The notes beneath the pieces are model-generated. The model made no database searches and was not told the origin of the DNA. It was given only the letters and a program-made list of their open reading frames with translations. Shown here in pieces: positions 18,198 through 27,786 of a stretch of 64,000 bases of DNA. Positions within the stretch are counted from its first letter, which is position 1; every line of letters starts with the position of its first letter. This DNA is from Arsenophonus sp. aPb (GTDB taxonomy: Bacteria; Pseudomonadota; Gammaproteobacteria; Enterobacterales; Enterobacteriaceae): the NCBI RefSeq assembly GCF_029873475.1, contig NZ_CP123499.1, forward strand, positions 1,736,001 through 1,800,000. The letters run 5' to 3'. Both the position numbers and the translations under genes were made by a program.

Positions 18198-20208
18198 CCC
18201 ATGATTTAAGTTTTTCTGCTCGTTGCCAGTCTAATTCTAATAATGCAACTGCAATATCGTTGCGTGCCTGTCTTAACCACATTTTTTGTCCTGACAATTT
18301 TAACTGCTGACAGCATATCTCAATAGATAAATTATGTTCACAATGAATTCTAGTAGCTTTTAAAGCCAGTGACGACTGCATTAATAACCGTCGAATAGCT
18401 GGATAGCTAGCTGAAAAACTTCTATTGCCATAAGCAAAGCCGGACAAAACCTGCCAATCTTCATCATTTAATTGATCATCTTTAATCGCTGCTAGTGTTA
18501 AACCAGTTACCTGATTGATATAAAAAGCGTCCCGCTTTAGCAAATACTGCGCACGTGACACCCATTCTCTAGCCTTCGGTGATAAGGGCAATACCGCCAT
18601 AGCGGTATAAAATCCACTCGTCGCTTCTTTACGGCTACCGACCCTGACCAAATGAAACCCATTTTGCTGCCATAATGCCTGTAACTGTTCACAATAGCCA
18701 AAGCTAACAGAAAGAAAATCTTTTCCCTCTTTAATCGCCTGCTGTTGATAAAAAGTGAGTAATTTTGTTGCTACACCTTGGCGACGGAAAGCAGCAATAA
18801 CGGCTATACGGCTTATTCGCTGAGAATTCATTTGTGCAGCTTGCGGAAAATAACTGTGTGCTGCTAAAGATTGAGCAACTAAATTACCTCTAGGTCGACG
18901 CCGTCCAGCCCATACTTCATGAGCAAGCGATGCAGATAATCCCCCTTCATCAACTAACCATAATACAGCTAGCAGATGTTTTTTTTGTTGCGCAACCAAC
19001 AAATTCATCCCTTGCGCATCAAATAATCGTCTTAAATCAAGTGGTGAAGTACGATAATGCGCGTTAGTCAGCAAACCATATATGGCTGATAATAATTGCG
19101 GCTTTTCAATTAATAAAGATTGCGTTATGGGTAACAACGTAATGTGATGGTTATTTAATTTAGTTATCATTGTTGGTTTGGGTAAATATTCTTTTAATAA
19201 TAAGCTATTATTTAGCCAATTTTCCAACGGATCATTTGATGCCCAACGGATCGGTGTGGTTAAAGAGAGAATATGACATTGCGCTAATTGAGCACAAAGT
19301 TTTAGCAAAAATCCTCGCCCTGTACCTTCATAGCCATCAACAGTTGTCGTAAAGAGTAAACGTGGAAAATAGTGTGTTAATTGATATAATTGTCCAATCG
19401 GAAGCATCGCCGCTTCATCAACAATTAACCAATCAACTTCATGTGGTTTTTGTAATTGGCAATCAGCCAATAAATTATCAATTGACCAATAGCGAGTTTT
19501 TTTGTTGGTATAGTAAGTTAATACCATTGACGCTGATTTTGCCGGTGCACAAACCCAACATTTCCCCTGCCACCGTTCAATCAACATACCAGCCAAGGCA
19601 GATTTTCCTCTACCACGCGGCGCAACTAATGCCCAAATCCCTGCCTCCGCGGCCAGTAAACACTGCAAAATTTTTTCTTGTTCAACCGTTGGTTGCCCAT
19701 TGGGCTGATGCCAAGCGGCTATTTGGGGTAGCGCATGAGCGGTAAAAGGTTTCCCTTCATACCATAGCAAAACATTAGCATCATGTTGTAGATGATACTT
19801 TAACCAAGAAACAAAATTTGGTACCGCTATTATCGACGCCATTTCATTCCAGCGTTGACTATCTTGATCCGGCTGTTGAGACCAGGTTGCCCACTCAGGT
19901 AGGCAGATAATAAGATAGCTACCCGCTTTTAGCGTCCCTGCCAACATTAGCAATGCTTCCGTATGAAGTCCCTTTGTAGCATCAAAAACACCATGTAAGA
20001 ATTCTTGTCCTAATAGTGACGCCGCTTTTTGTGGCGGTATAGCATCAGGCCAATGCGGTGAAATGGTTTGCCAATCCCCAATCATCCCTTGTTTAAGCGC
20101 CATTAGCTGTTCAAGGATCCAGTTGCTATGACCACTTAGCACCAGCAAGCGGCGTTGGCCCTGAATGCACAACTGAGGTTGTAAATTAATTAGGCTAGCA
20201 ATTGTCAC
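18178..20208 (-). CDS. tmcA: tRNA(Met) cytidine acetyltransferase
   Basis: 676 residues against 671 in E. coli. It makes N4-acetylcytidine at the wobble base of elongator tRNA-Met using ATP and acetyl-CoA. RecD-like helicase part: Walker A VAPRGRGKSALAG and Walker B DWLIVDEAAMLP. GNAT acetyltransferase part: ISRIAVIAAFRRQGVATKLL and FLSVSFGYCEQLQALWQQNGF. The start is GTG at 20208, giving the family N-terminus length before RRLLVLSG. It overlaps the stop of the upstream gene as TAGTG, which suggests translational coupling. The frame is open 53 codons further upstream, but that is shadow of the upstream gene. Confidence 0.94.
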   Translation of the reverse strand: MTIASLINLQPQLCIQGQRRLLVLSGHSNWILEQLMALKQGMIGDWQTISPHWPDAIPPQKAASLLGQEFLHGVFDATKGLHTEALLMLAGTLKAGSYLIICLPEWATWSQQPDQDSQRWNEMASIIAVPNFVSWLKYHLQHDANVLLWYEGKPFTAHALPQIAAWHQPNGQPTVEQEKILQCLLAAEAGIWALVAPRGRGKSALAGMLIERWQGKCWVCAPAKSASMVLTYYTNKKTRYWSIDNLLADCQLQKPHEVDWLIVDEAAMLPIGQLYQLTHYFPRLLFTTTVDGYEGTGRGFLLKLCAQLAQCHILSLTTPIRWASNDPLENWLNNSLLLKEYLPKPTMITKLNNHHITLLPITQSLLIEKPQLLSAIYGLLTNAHYRTSPLDLRRLFDAQGMNLLVAQQKKHLLAVLWLVDEGGLSASLAHEVWAGRRRPRGNLVAQSLAAHSYFPQAAQMNSQRISRIAVIAAFRRQGVATKLLTFYQQQAIKEGKDFLSVSFGYCEQLQALWQQNGFHLVRVGSRKEATSGFYTAMAVLPLSPKAREWVSRAQYLLKRDAFYINQVTGLTLAAIKDDQLNDEDWQVLSGFAYGNRSFSASYPAIRRLLMQSSLALKATRIHCEHNLSIEICCQQLKLSGQKMWLRQARNDIAVALLELDWQRAEKLKSWVNASFD

Positions 20209-20660
20209 TAAAACTTGCCAATCAATAAAGAGAGCAGACCTGCTGCGATTAATGGCCCAACAGGAACACCACGGAAAACAGCAACACCTATCACCGTACC
20301 AACTAATAATCCAGCCACTGTTGACGGTTGATTCGACATCAAAAAGACGCCTCTGCTGCCTAACCAAGAGACTAAAATGCCAATCACTATCGCCAATAAC
20401 GACTTCCAGTTAAAAAAAGAGTTAACAACATCATGGGGCGAGATTTTGCCACTTGCGATAGGAGCCATTACACCAATAGTTAAAATCAAAATACCTATGG
20501 TTAAGCCATATTTTTCAACCCAAGGGAAAAAATTACTAAGCGGCGTAATGCGAACAACCAGCAAAAATAACATTGCCAATGTAACCGTCATATTATGACT
20601 AATTATTCCTAAGCCAGCCAACACTAATAAAATAAGTAATGTTGGATCAAAATTACCCAT
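20208..20660 (-). CDS. UPF0756 (DUF441) membrane protein, YeaL family
   Basis: 150 residues with four or five membrane helices. It matches E. coli YeaL throughout: LLILLVLAGLGIISHN, the SNFFPWVEKYGL block, TIGVMAPIASG and VAGLLVGTVIGVAVFRGVPVGPLI. The molecular function is unknown. The ATG at 20660 matches the family start and has GGTAA upstream; the TTG at 20675 is rejected. Its stop overlaps the tmcA start. In E. coli yeaL is at a different locus. Confidence 0.92.
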   Translation of the reverse strand: MGNFDPTLLILLVLAGLGIISHNMTVTLAMLFLLVVRITPLSNFFPWVEKYGLTIGILILTIGVMAPIASGKISPHDVVNSFFNWKSLLAIVIGILVSWLGSRGVFLMSNQPSTVAGLLVGTVIGVAVFRGVPVGPLIAAGLLSLLIGKF

Positions 20661-20784
20661 AAAATTATTTACCAATAAAAATATATAATTAATTATCCTA
20701 TCAATAAATTATGACTGAGCAAAATAAATAATAAAACACTATTAGTCGCTACAATTATGCTAACTTATAGCGACTTTTATCGCA

Positions 20785-21663
20785 CTAAAGTGCGCCAAAA
20801 GTATTACAACTTTTAAAATCACCGGTGTCATAGCCTTTTTTAAACCAATTATAACGCTGTTCGGAGGTTCCATGAGTAAAACTATCGGGCACGATACGTC
20901 CCTGGCTTTGTTGCTGTAAACGATCATCACCGATTGCCTGAGCGGCAGCTAATGCTTGTTGTAAATCCCCTTCCTCTAGCAGACCTTGCTCATCCATTTT
21001 ATTCCCCCAAACGCCGGCAAAACAGTCAGCTTGAAGTTCAAGCTTAACCGAAAGCTTATTCGCTTCGGTACGACTCACACTTTGTTGCGCTTCTCTCACT
21101 TTCTGATCAATACCTAATAAATGTTGCACATGATGACCCACTTCATGGGCCACAACATAACCTTGTGCAAAATCACCACCTGCCCCGAGCTTATTTTTCA
21201 TCTCTTCATAAAATGACAAATCAATATAAACTTTCTGATCAGCAGGACAATAGAATGGTCCCATAATTGCCTGACCAGTGCCACAGGCAGTGGTAGTATA
21301 ACCTCGATAAAGCACTAATTTAGGCTTAGCATAACTACGCCCCAACCGACTAAACTCTTTTTGCCAGACATCTTCAGTTGAAGCCAATATAACTGAGGTA
21401 AAATCAGCTAATTGCTGATCTTTAGCACTGATCGGTTGGTAATTGGCTTGTTGAGAGGAATTGATGTTGGAGTCACCGGTAATAAAACTGGTTAAATCGA
21501 TACCATAATAGCCGGCAATGAGAACAACCACCAAAATGAATAAGCCACTTTTTCCACGTAATGGCAACCGCATACCACCGCCACCGAAAGGTGATCCCAT
21601 TCTGCCAGATTGATTTCGTCGGTCTTCAATATTATCGCTTCTACGATGATCCCGCCAGCGCAT
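20785..21663 (-). CDS. ypfJ: YpfJ-type neutral zinc metallopeptidase-like protein
   Basis: 292 residues. A cytoplasmic Arg-rich, Gly-rich start (MRWRDHRRSDNIEDRR) is followed by one membrane helix (about 32-50) and a large periplasmic-type domain. The zincin motif is AHEVGHHVQHLL, with a later ELQADCFAGVWGN stretch giving the third ligand region. FYCPADQKVYIDLSFY and DRLQQQSQGRIVPDSFTHG also match E. coli YpfJ. The ATG at 21663 has GGGAG five bases upstream. The substrate is unknown. Confidence 0.93.
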   Translation of the reverse strand: MRWRDHRRSDNIEDRRNQSGRMGSPFGGGGMRLPLRGKSGLFILVVVLIAGYYGIDLTSFITGDSNINSSQQANYQPISAKDQQLADFTSVILASTEDVWQKEFSRLGRSYAKPKLVLYRGYTTTACGTGQAIMGPFYCPADQKVYIDLSFYEEMKNKLGAGGDFAQGYVVAHEVGHHVQHLLGIDQKVREAQQSVSRTEANKLSVKLELQADCFAGVWGNKMDEQGLLEEGDLQQALAAAQAIGDDRLQQQSQGRIVPDSFTHGTSEQRYNWFKKGYDTGDFKSCNTFGAL

Positions 21664-22477
21664 ATCATCTCCCAATATGACATGAATAATTAGCCCTTGA
21701 TGGGATTATAGCGAATCATCTTGATTATTGTGTAATTATTAACTCCCAATCGGGGTAAAATTTAACAAATTCATTTCAATGCTGCGGATCAAATAGAAAA
21801 TAGCTATGTAATAAAAACTAAGCAAAAAAATTAATTGCAGGTCGAAGAGAAACGGTAAAATATCGATGCACAACTGCATTGATTATTTGCATAATCACTT
21901 TAGTAATGGCTATCATATTGTGACTAATCGCTATTATAGCCAAATACGCTAAATTGATTTTTTTCATAAATATTGTATATATCATTAACTATACTGTTAT
22001 CTAATTGTCGTTTAATTTTGCCGTAATTTGAGTTAATAATTGAGTATTAAAATTCATCTATCTTATTGATAAATAATCATATAATTAACTCTATAAAATT
22101 TAAGCCATTCATATAATTTAATTTTTTCATTGCTAATTGCTTTATTAAGTTATATTTAACTATTTTAGTTTATTAAATAATAAAAATATTAATTTAACAT
22201 GATAAAAATCCAGTAAAAACAATCACCAGTAAGATTAAAAAGCAGCCACAAAATACCTTAAATTTTATATCTATACAATAAGATTAAAATTTTACTATAG
22301 CAATTTATCCTGTAGTCTATCTATCTCGTTAATTTAATAAAACCTTGCGAGCAGCCAATTAATACTTAAGCTGCTCTTACTAGTTAATTCTTAAAAGTAA
22401 TAGCCAAGATGAGCAATCAATAAAGTAATGTGGGTTGTTAAGCAATCCCTTCTTGAGGCTTTTTACCGAAAACTTCT
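21664..22477. other. Long intergenic region between ypfJ and purC
   Basis: About 810 AT-rich bases, unusually long for this core junction. I see no coding frame. A 7-bp inverted repeat (GAGCAGC at 22349-22355, GCTGCTC at 22370-22376, 14-base loop) may be part of the purC 3' region, but it has no T run and I do not call it a terminator. Confidence 0.4.
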
Positions 22478-23191
22478 TTAATCTAAGCAAACACCTATAC
22501 GCTTAGCAACCTCTTCATAAGCTTCAATTAATCCACCTAGACGCTGACGAAAACGATCTTTATCTAATTTATCCTTGGTTTTTTTATCCCATAAACGACT
22601 ACCATCTGGTGAAAATTCATCACCTAAGACAACTTGACCATTAAACAGACCAAATTCAAGTTTAAAATCAACTAGAATCAAGCCTGCTTTATCAAAAATT
22701 GCATTTAATACTTCGTTTGCTTTATAACTTAATCGTTTCATCTCGCGAAGATGCGCCTTGCTAACCCAACCAAAAGTTTCACAGTAAGACTCATTAATCA
22801 TTGGGTCATGCTGGGCATCATTTTTCAAAAACAGATCAAAAATGGGTGGTTCAAGCAACATACCCTCTTCGATACCCAGCCGTTTAACTAAAGAACCGGC
22901 GGCTCGATTACGAATAACGCATTCAACCGGGATCATGGTTAATTTTTTTACTAATGATTCAGTATCTGACAATAATTGTTCCATTTGGGTTGGAATGCCG
23001 GCTTGCGTCAGTTTTTGCATAATGAAATGATTAAATTTATTGTTTATCATTCCTTTACGTTCAAACTGCTCTATACGCTCACCATCTAGTGCCGATGTAT
23101 CATTGCGGAATTCTAATACTAATAAATTAGGATCATCCGTAATATATACGGTTTTGGCTTTTCCGCGATACAACTCAGCTTTTTTCTGCAT
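22478..23191 (-). CDS. purC: SAICAR synthetase
   Basis: 237 residues, the exact E. coli length. It joins aspartate to CAIR with ATP in purine synthesis. The start is MQKKAELYRGKAKTVY; conserved blocks include LLVLEFRNDTSALDG, VECVIRNRAAGS and LILVDFKLEFG, ending with DEFSPDGSRLWD. A PurR-type palindrome lies 64 bases upstream of the ATG, so regulation by purine availability is likely. bamC-dapA upstream is separated by a strong terminator, so purC has its own promoter. Confidence 0.98.
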   Translation of the reverse strand: MQKKAELYRGKAKTVYITDDPNLLVLEFRNDTSALDGERIEQFERKGMINNKFNHFIMQKLTQAGIPTQMEQLLSDTESLVKKLTMIPVECVIRNRAAGSLVKRLGIEEGMLLEPPIFDLFLKNDAQHDPMINESYCETFGWVSKAHLREMKRLSYKANEVLNAIFDKAGLILVDFKLEFGLFNGQVVLGDEFSPDGSRLWDKKTKDKLDKDRFRQRLGGLIEAYEEVAKRIGVCLD

Positions 23192-23254
23192 TTTATTGAC
23201 TCCGAAATTTGATCATTTTAATAAAAAAACATTTGAATAGGACATTAAAGCAAG

Positions 23255-23270
23255 ACGCAAACGTTTACTT
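23255..23270. promoter_or_regulatory. PurR-type operator upstream of purC
   Basis: ACGCAAACGTTTACTT matches the PurR consensus around the central CGCAAACGTTT core. It lies 64 bases before the purC start, where a repressor site is expected. A similar site precedes purM in this window. Confidence 0.85.
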
Positions 23271-23364
23271 CGTTAGATAAATGAGAATAACAGATTAGCG
23301 GTTATATATGTTAATTAAATAACTTCAAAGCAAACATTTGTTAGTCCAAAACTCAGCGAATAAA

Positions 23365-23412
23365 TAAAAAAATAGATGATCTATAGTGAATAAACCACTA
23401 TAAACCATCTAT
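23365..23412 (-). terminator. Strong terminator behind dapA-bamC
   Basis: A 17-base arm at 23372-23388 pairs with 23396-23412 (15 of 17 positions, seven-base loop). On the minus strand it is followed by TTTTTTTATTTATT. It lies between the bamC stop and the purC promoter region. Confidence 0.85.
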
Positions 23413-23463
23413 CATTTATTTAAGCAATATTATAGGCAAGCGTAATAAACTCAGTTTTATTAA

Positions 23464-24513
23464 CTAATTACTGCTCACTTTACTAAACGCCACTTTTAAT
23501 GCCGCGACCATTTCATCATTTTGTTTTTGTGTTAAGGTGGTTCCTTTCACTGCCATAAATTGCAGACTACTACGATTATTCATATCACCAACTTGCAATT
23601 TATAATCACCCTTTGCCATAGTTGGATTATCGACGCCAATCGCTTGCCAATCACTATCACTCATACCATTATAAGTGAGGTTAATCGCTCCCGTTGAACG
23701 ACTACGATCACCAACTTGCATACCAATACTTTCAAGCACAGAGGGTAATCTATCCCACACAACATCATAAGGTGCACGCACAATGATTTGCGGTAATCCA
23801 CTGCTATCACTACCCGTTTGCACATCTATAATGGCATAACGACCCTGGGCATCAGAACTGGTTGGGTTATTACGTAGTTTATTTATTGAATCAATCAGCT
23901 CATTTAACATTAAAATATTATAGCGCTGTATTTCTACCGGATCGGTAATGGTCTCTTCACCCTGCTTTATGCCTTCATTAGTGACCGTGATGACTATTTG
24001 ATTATTTTGTGGAGCCAATTGAATTTTGTGCCGAGTTTGTAGAGGAATATCTTCATCTCCTCGCGGCCAGGTAATCCAATCGGTAATCAAGAAATGGTCA
24101 GAATCATTTTTTTGCGTAACTTTAATCGCTTTTTGTTGCAAAATAACGTTAATTTGCGACCAAAGAGCACTGTTTTCAGCTGTATTACTTAAAAATAAGC
24201 GACTTGCTGTTGGACTATTTTCGGTATGGGTGTCACTAAGTAACGAAAGGGTTTGAATGGGAGGGCGAATATCTAATGCTTTACCTACAGCACCATTTTG
24301 ATTAGCGGGCGGAATATCGTATTCACCGTTTTGTAATGGTAACGACATACCTTGAGGAATAGTCAAATTTTTTAACGGTGGTGTATTTAAATATGACTCG
24401 TCACCACTTACTTGACGCTTATAACGTTGATTAGTCGTGCAAGCGACCAAAAATACCGCAAGAGACAGTCCTGCCAGCTTAATAGCCTTTGATTTGTGCA
24501 ATAATGTTGCCAT
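23464..24513 (-). CDS. bamC: Outer-membrane assembly lipoprotein BamC
   Basis: 349 residues. It is a lipoprotein of the BAM complex that inserts beta-barrel proteins into the outer membrane. The signal peptide ends in a lipobox, FLVACTTN, with the lipid-bearing Cys at 25. RYKRQVSGDESYLNTPPL and VGKALDIRPP form the conserved unstructured segment that contacts BamD. Two helix-grip domains follow, including SDSDWQAIGVDNP and DYKLQVGDMNNRSSLQF. It lies ten bases downstream of dapA, as in E. coli. Confidence 0.96.
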   Translation of the reverse strand: MATLLHKSKAIKLAGLSLAVFLVACTTNQRYKRQVSGDESYLNTPPLKNLTIPQGMSLPLQNGEYDIPPANQNGAVGKALDIRPPIQTLSLLSDTHTENSPTASRLFLSNTAENSALWSQINVILQQKAIKVTQKNDSDHFLITDWITWPRGDEDIPLQTRHKIQLAPQNNQIVITVTNEGIKQGEETITDPVEIQRYNILMLNELIDSINKLRNNPTSSDAQGRYAIIDVQTGSDSSGLPQIIVRAPYDVVWDRLPSVLESIGMQVGDRSRSTGAINLTYNGMSDSDWQAIGVDNPTMAKGDYKLQVGDMNNRSSLQFMAVKGTTLTQKQNDEMVAALKVAFSKVSSN

Positions 24514-24522
24514 TAAATTTCC

Positions 24523-25440
24523 CTAAATTTTTTGTAAATCAGCGATCTTTAGCGCCTTTTGTACCGCTATCTGACCGGTCAGTGTTAATGGTGTCATCGG
24601 TAAGCGCAATGTATCAGAATTAATAAGTCCTAATTGATAACAAGCCCATTTAACTGGAATGGGATTAGGCTCGATAAATAATTGATGATGCAATTCACTT
24701 AGTCGATAATTTAACTTATGCGCTTCGGCATACTTTCCTATTAACGCTAGCTTGCATATTTCAGCCATTAATTTGGCCGCAATATTGGCTGTTACAGAAA
24801 TTACCCCTTGCCCACCTAATTGTATAAAGTCTAACGCAGTTGCATCATCACCACTTAGCAAAATAAAATTATCATCATTAATTAATCGGCGTATGCGATT
24901 CACGCGACTTAAATCACCACTGGCTTCTTTAAGAGCAACAATATTACCTAACTTTGCTAATCTAGCAACTGTCTCAGGTAATAAATCACATCCGGTACGC
25001 GAAGGAACATTATATAAGATTTGTGGCAAATCTGTCTGTTCGGTAATGGCTTTAAAATGCTGATAGAGTCCTTCTTGTGAAGGTTTATTATAGTAAGGTG
25101 TTACCGCCAAGCAAGCAACAATACCCGTTTTTTCCAAAGATTTTGTTATTGTAATCGCTTGTTGGGTGGCATTTGCGCCACTACCGGCAATAATCGGAAT
25201 TCTGCCATCAGCATACTCTAAGGTCGTCAATACTACATCCAAGTGCTCACTATGCTCAAGGGTCGCTGATTCGCCGGTTGTGCCAACAGATACGATCGCG
25301 GTTGTGCCATTATCCACATGATAATTAACCAGTTTTTTCAGACTAGGTTTATCTATTTGTCCTTTTATATCCATTGGGGTAACAATTGCAGCAAGACTTC
25401 CACGCAAAAAATTCCGATCTTCAATAGAATTATTAACCAT
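24523..25440 (-). CDS. dapA: 4-hydroxy-tetrahydrodipicolinate synthase
   Basis: 305 residues. It condenses pyruvate with aspartate semialdehyde, the first step of the lysine branch. The Schiff-base Lys is in IVALKEASGD; the catalytic Tyr is in ILYNVPSRTG; VGTTGESATL is the substrate-binding loop. The ATG at 25440 gives MVNNSIEDRNFLRGSLAAIV, about ten residues longer than E. coli, and has AGG-rich sequence upstream. The frame is open a further 24 codons but without a good start. bamC follows directly. Confidence 0.97.
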   Translation of the reverse strand: MVNNSIEDRNFLRGSLAAIVTPMDIKGQIDKPSLKKLVNYHVDNGTTAIVSVGTTGESATLEHSEHLDVVLTTLEYADGRIPIIAGSGANATQQAITITKSLEKTGIVACLAVTPYYNKPSQEGLYQHFKAITEQTDLPQILYNVPSRTGCDLLPETVARLAKLGNIVALKEASGDLSRVNRIRRLINDDNFILLSGDDATALDFIQLGGQGVISVTANIAAKLMAEICKLALIGKYAEAHKLNYRLSELHHQLFIEPNPIPVKWACYQLGLINSDTLRLPMTPLTLTGQIAVQKALKIADLQKI

Positions 25441-25756
25441 AACCTTTTTCCTAAATGAGATATTAAAATTATGGTACTTTTTCAGTCTAAAGAAAAAAAC
25501 CTTCTCATACACAAAATTTAATGAAATTTATTAATAACCACTCTATTTTAAGAAAAATAAATAATGGTTATCAGCCTACTTTCAGTTTATTTTTCTCGCT
25601 CAATTTATTATTTTATCAGCAAATAAATCTTTTAAAATTAAAAAACTAGCCAAAAAGTGCCAATTTTATTCCATTAAATATCATTTTATCACTTCTCAGT
25701 CTGTCAGCGTATTATATTGATATATTTGTTTTTTATCTTGGCAGGCGCTTTTTTTT
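25441..25756. other. Intergenic between dapA and the gcvR remnant
   Basis: 316 AT-rich bases holding the dapA promoter. I see no coding frame or strong hairpin. A minus-strand frame at 25696-26061 has low-complexity content, no homology that I recognise, and overlaps the gcvR remnant and bcp start, so it is not called. Confidence 0.5.
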
Positions 25757-26032
25757 ATGGTTACCATACAATATTCAAAGTTATTGTTTATGTCGCTCCC
25801 GGTATAGTTGGAACTATTTACTTGCTTATTTATCACCCATAACTTCAAGCTAGCGGGACTAGTATTAAAAAATAGATCCAGCCACAGACAAGTAGGATGA
25901 AAACTTGAAATTGATATAAATGCCCAAAGTCTTATTGATGATAATGAATGAATTAGCAAAAATAGATTTAAACAATTGTGCACAAAATTAAATACCCAAG
26001 GTACAATTAGCATTATCAGCAAATCGCAATAA
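25757..26032 (+). pseudogene. gcvR: Decayed gcvR (glycine cleavage transcriptional regulator)
   Basis: Translating the plus strand in shifting frames gives a shortened, broken GcvR. An ATG-initiated piece (MVTIQYSKLLFMSL) shifts frame into PGIVGTI, matching PGIVNTI of E. coli GcvR. Another shift gives THNFKLAGLVLKNRS. The C-terminus KLEIDINAQS is followed, after an in-frame stop, by FKQLCTKLNTQGTISII, close to the E. coli ending FKALCTELNAQGSINVV. About 90 central codons are missing. It lies exactly where E. coli has gcvR, between dapA and bcp on the bcp strand. It cannot encode a working regulator. Confidence 0.82.
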
Positions 26033-26059
26033 CATATAGAATTAAATGGAGAGAATCTC

Positions 26060-26530
26060 ATGAGCCCATTGAAAGCCGGTGATAAGGCCCCTCAATTTAG
26101 CCTTCCTGACCAAGATGGCGAAATAATCAATTTATCTGATTATCTTGGTCAACGAGTTTTGATTTATTTTTATCCCAAAGCAATGACTCCCGGTTGCACA
26201 ATACAAGCTTGTGGATTACGTGACGAATGGGATAAATTAAAACAAATGGGTGTCGCAGTCTTAGGCATCAGTACTGATAAACCAGAAAAGTTATCACGTT
26301 TCGCTGAAAAAGAGATGCTAGAATTTACATTACTATCGGATCACAAGCACGAGGTTGCGGAAAAATTCGGGGTATGGGGAGCAAAGCAGTTTATGGGAAA
26401 AACGTTTGATGGTATTCATCGTATCAGTTTCCTAATTAATACCAAAGGCGAAATTGAACATGTGTTTGACAAATTCAAAACAACGGATCATCATCAAATT
26501 GTAATGGATTATCTCAATACCCATCCGTGA
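26060..26530 (+). CDS. bcp: Thioredoxin-dependent peroxiredoxin Bcp
   Basis: 156 residues, the E. coli length. It reduces peroxides in the cytoplasm using thioredoxin. The peroxidatic Cys is in AMTPGCTIQACGLRD, with the second Cys five residues on, as in the atypical two-Cys Bcp class. VLGISTDKPEKLSRFAEK and FDGIHRISFLI are conserved. GGAGAG lies just before the ATG. It is convergent with perM. Confidence 0.97.
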   Translation: MSPLKAGDKAPQFSLPDQDGEIINLSDYLGQRVLIYFYPKAMTPGCTIQACGLRDEWDKLKQMGVAVLGISTDKPEKLSRFAEKEMLEFTLLSDHKHEVAEKFGVWGAKQFMGKTFDGIHRISFLINTKGEIEHVFDKFKTTDHHQIVMDYLNTHP

Positions 26531-26539
26531 TTAAAATCG

Positions 26540-26580
26540 ATTGTTAATTGCCCTTGCATGTTTTGCTGGCAATTAACAAT
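26540..26580. terminator. Hairpin between convergent bcp and perM
   Basis: A perfect 13-bp inverted repeat (26540-26552 with 26568-26580, 15-base loop) lies between the two stop codons. It is followed by a run of five T on the plus strand and by TTTT on the minus strand. It probably serves both genes. Confidence 0.65.
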
Positions 26581-26586
26581 TAAACA

Positions 26587-27651
26587 CTATTTTTCAGTTA
26601 CTAGATTATCTTCCGGCCAAACATGCATTACGGCTTTAATTAACGTTGCCAGTGGAATGGCAAAAAATACGCCCCAAAAGCCCCAAAGCCCACCAAAGAC
26701 CACGACAGATAAAATAATAACCAGTGGATGTAAATTAACCGCTTCAGAAAATAGAATTGGCACCAATAAGTTGCCATCGAGCCCTTGAACAATTAAATAA
26801 GCGATAAGTAAAGTCCAAAAATCGGGTCCAATACCCCATTGAAAAAGCGCAACTAATACTACGGGGATAGTAACCACCACCGCACCAATGTAGGGGATCA
26901 AAACAGAAATACCAACAAGTACTGATAGAAATAGCGAATAGCGCAAACCCAAAAAAGCAAATGCAATATAAGTACAGATACCAACAATAACCATTTCAAT
27001 AACTTTACCGCGGATATAGTTAGTGATTTGTTGGTTCATCTCCTGCCAAACTTGTCCGACTAATAACCGATCACGAGGTAAAATACGTTGTAATCCACGT
27101 ATCATTCTCGTTTTATCTTTCAACAGAAAAAATACCATTAGGGGTACTAAAACCAGATATATTGCTATGGTAATAATGCCAATAAGTGAGGCAACAGAGT
27201 ACTTAACTACAGATTCACCTAAAGTTGATAAACGACCGCGTAAATTATCCGCTATCATATCAATAATACCGGCATCGACCAAAGCGGGGTAACGTTCAGG
27301 CAAAGCCTTAGCATATTCATTAAAGCTATTCACCATTGATGGTAAATCAAATAATAAATTCATTCCTTGCTGCCAGACAATGGGCACAATAATTAAAAAA
27401 ACCATGGCGCTAATACCCATAAATATTGTCAGCACAATGGACGCCGCCGCCAGCCTTGATAAGCCTAACTTACCCAGTTTTTGGGTTGGCCATTCAAGTA
27501 AATAAGCCAACACGATAGCAACTAATAAAGGAGCTAAAATATCATGAAAAAAGAAAATGATACAAAAACCGATAATCAGGCTGATAAACAATGCAACGAC
27601 CTGAGGATCTGAAAATCTTCGACGATACCATTGCAAAAACATCTCCAGCAT
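26587..27651 (-). CDS. perM: AI-2E-family membrane permease PerM (YfgO)
   Basis: 354 residues with about eight membrane segments in the AI-2E transporter (UPF0118) arrangement. Recognisable blocks are FHDILAPLLVAIVLAYLLEWP near the N-terminus, LVPLMVFFLLKDK in the middle and the C-terminal GGLWGFWGVFFAIPLATLIKA. Its transport substrate is not settled. It lies between bcp and bepA, divergent from bepA, as in E. coli. Confidence 0.93.
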   Translation of the reverse strand: MLEMFLQWYRRRFSDPQVVALFISLIIGFCIIFFFHDILAPLLVAIVLAYLLEWPTQKLGKLGLSRLAAASIVLTIFMGISAMVFLIIVPIVWQQGMNLLFDLPSMVNSFNEYAKALPERYPALVDAGIIDMIADNLRGRLSTLGESVVKYSVASLIGIITIAIYLVLVPLMVFFLLKDKTRMIRGLQRILPRDRLLVGQVWQEMNQQITNYIRGKVIEMVIVGICTYIAFAFLGLRYSLFLSVLVGISVLIPYIGAVVVTIPVVLVALFQWGIGPDFWTLLIAYLIVQGLDGNLLVPILFSEAVNLHPLVIILSVVVFGGLWGFWGVFFAIPLATLIKAVMHVWPEDNLVTEK

Positions 27652-27786
27652 ATATTCACTCCTGAATGTGGTAAATTAGCCTTTTAATCTACGAAATTAT
27701 ACCAATTGACAGATTATCCAGTAAGGTTTGCTATCATAAAAATGTCATTTAATAACATAATCAATCGTAAGGGATACTTTCGGTTT

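Noticed and set aside
20209..20367. 53-codon N-terminal extension of tmcA
   Set aside because: It lies wholly inside the upstream membrane-protein gene in another frame, is Cys/Trp-rich and does not match TmcA.
25696..26061. 121-codon minus-strand frame between dapA and bcp
   Set aside because: It runs antisense to the gcvR remnant and the bcp ribosome-binding site, has low-complexity content and no plausible ribosome-binding site.
27706..27786. 27-codon N-terminal extension of bepA
   Set aside because: It would place the signal peptide inside the protein; the ATG at 27787 gives a normal signal peptide and family length.
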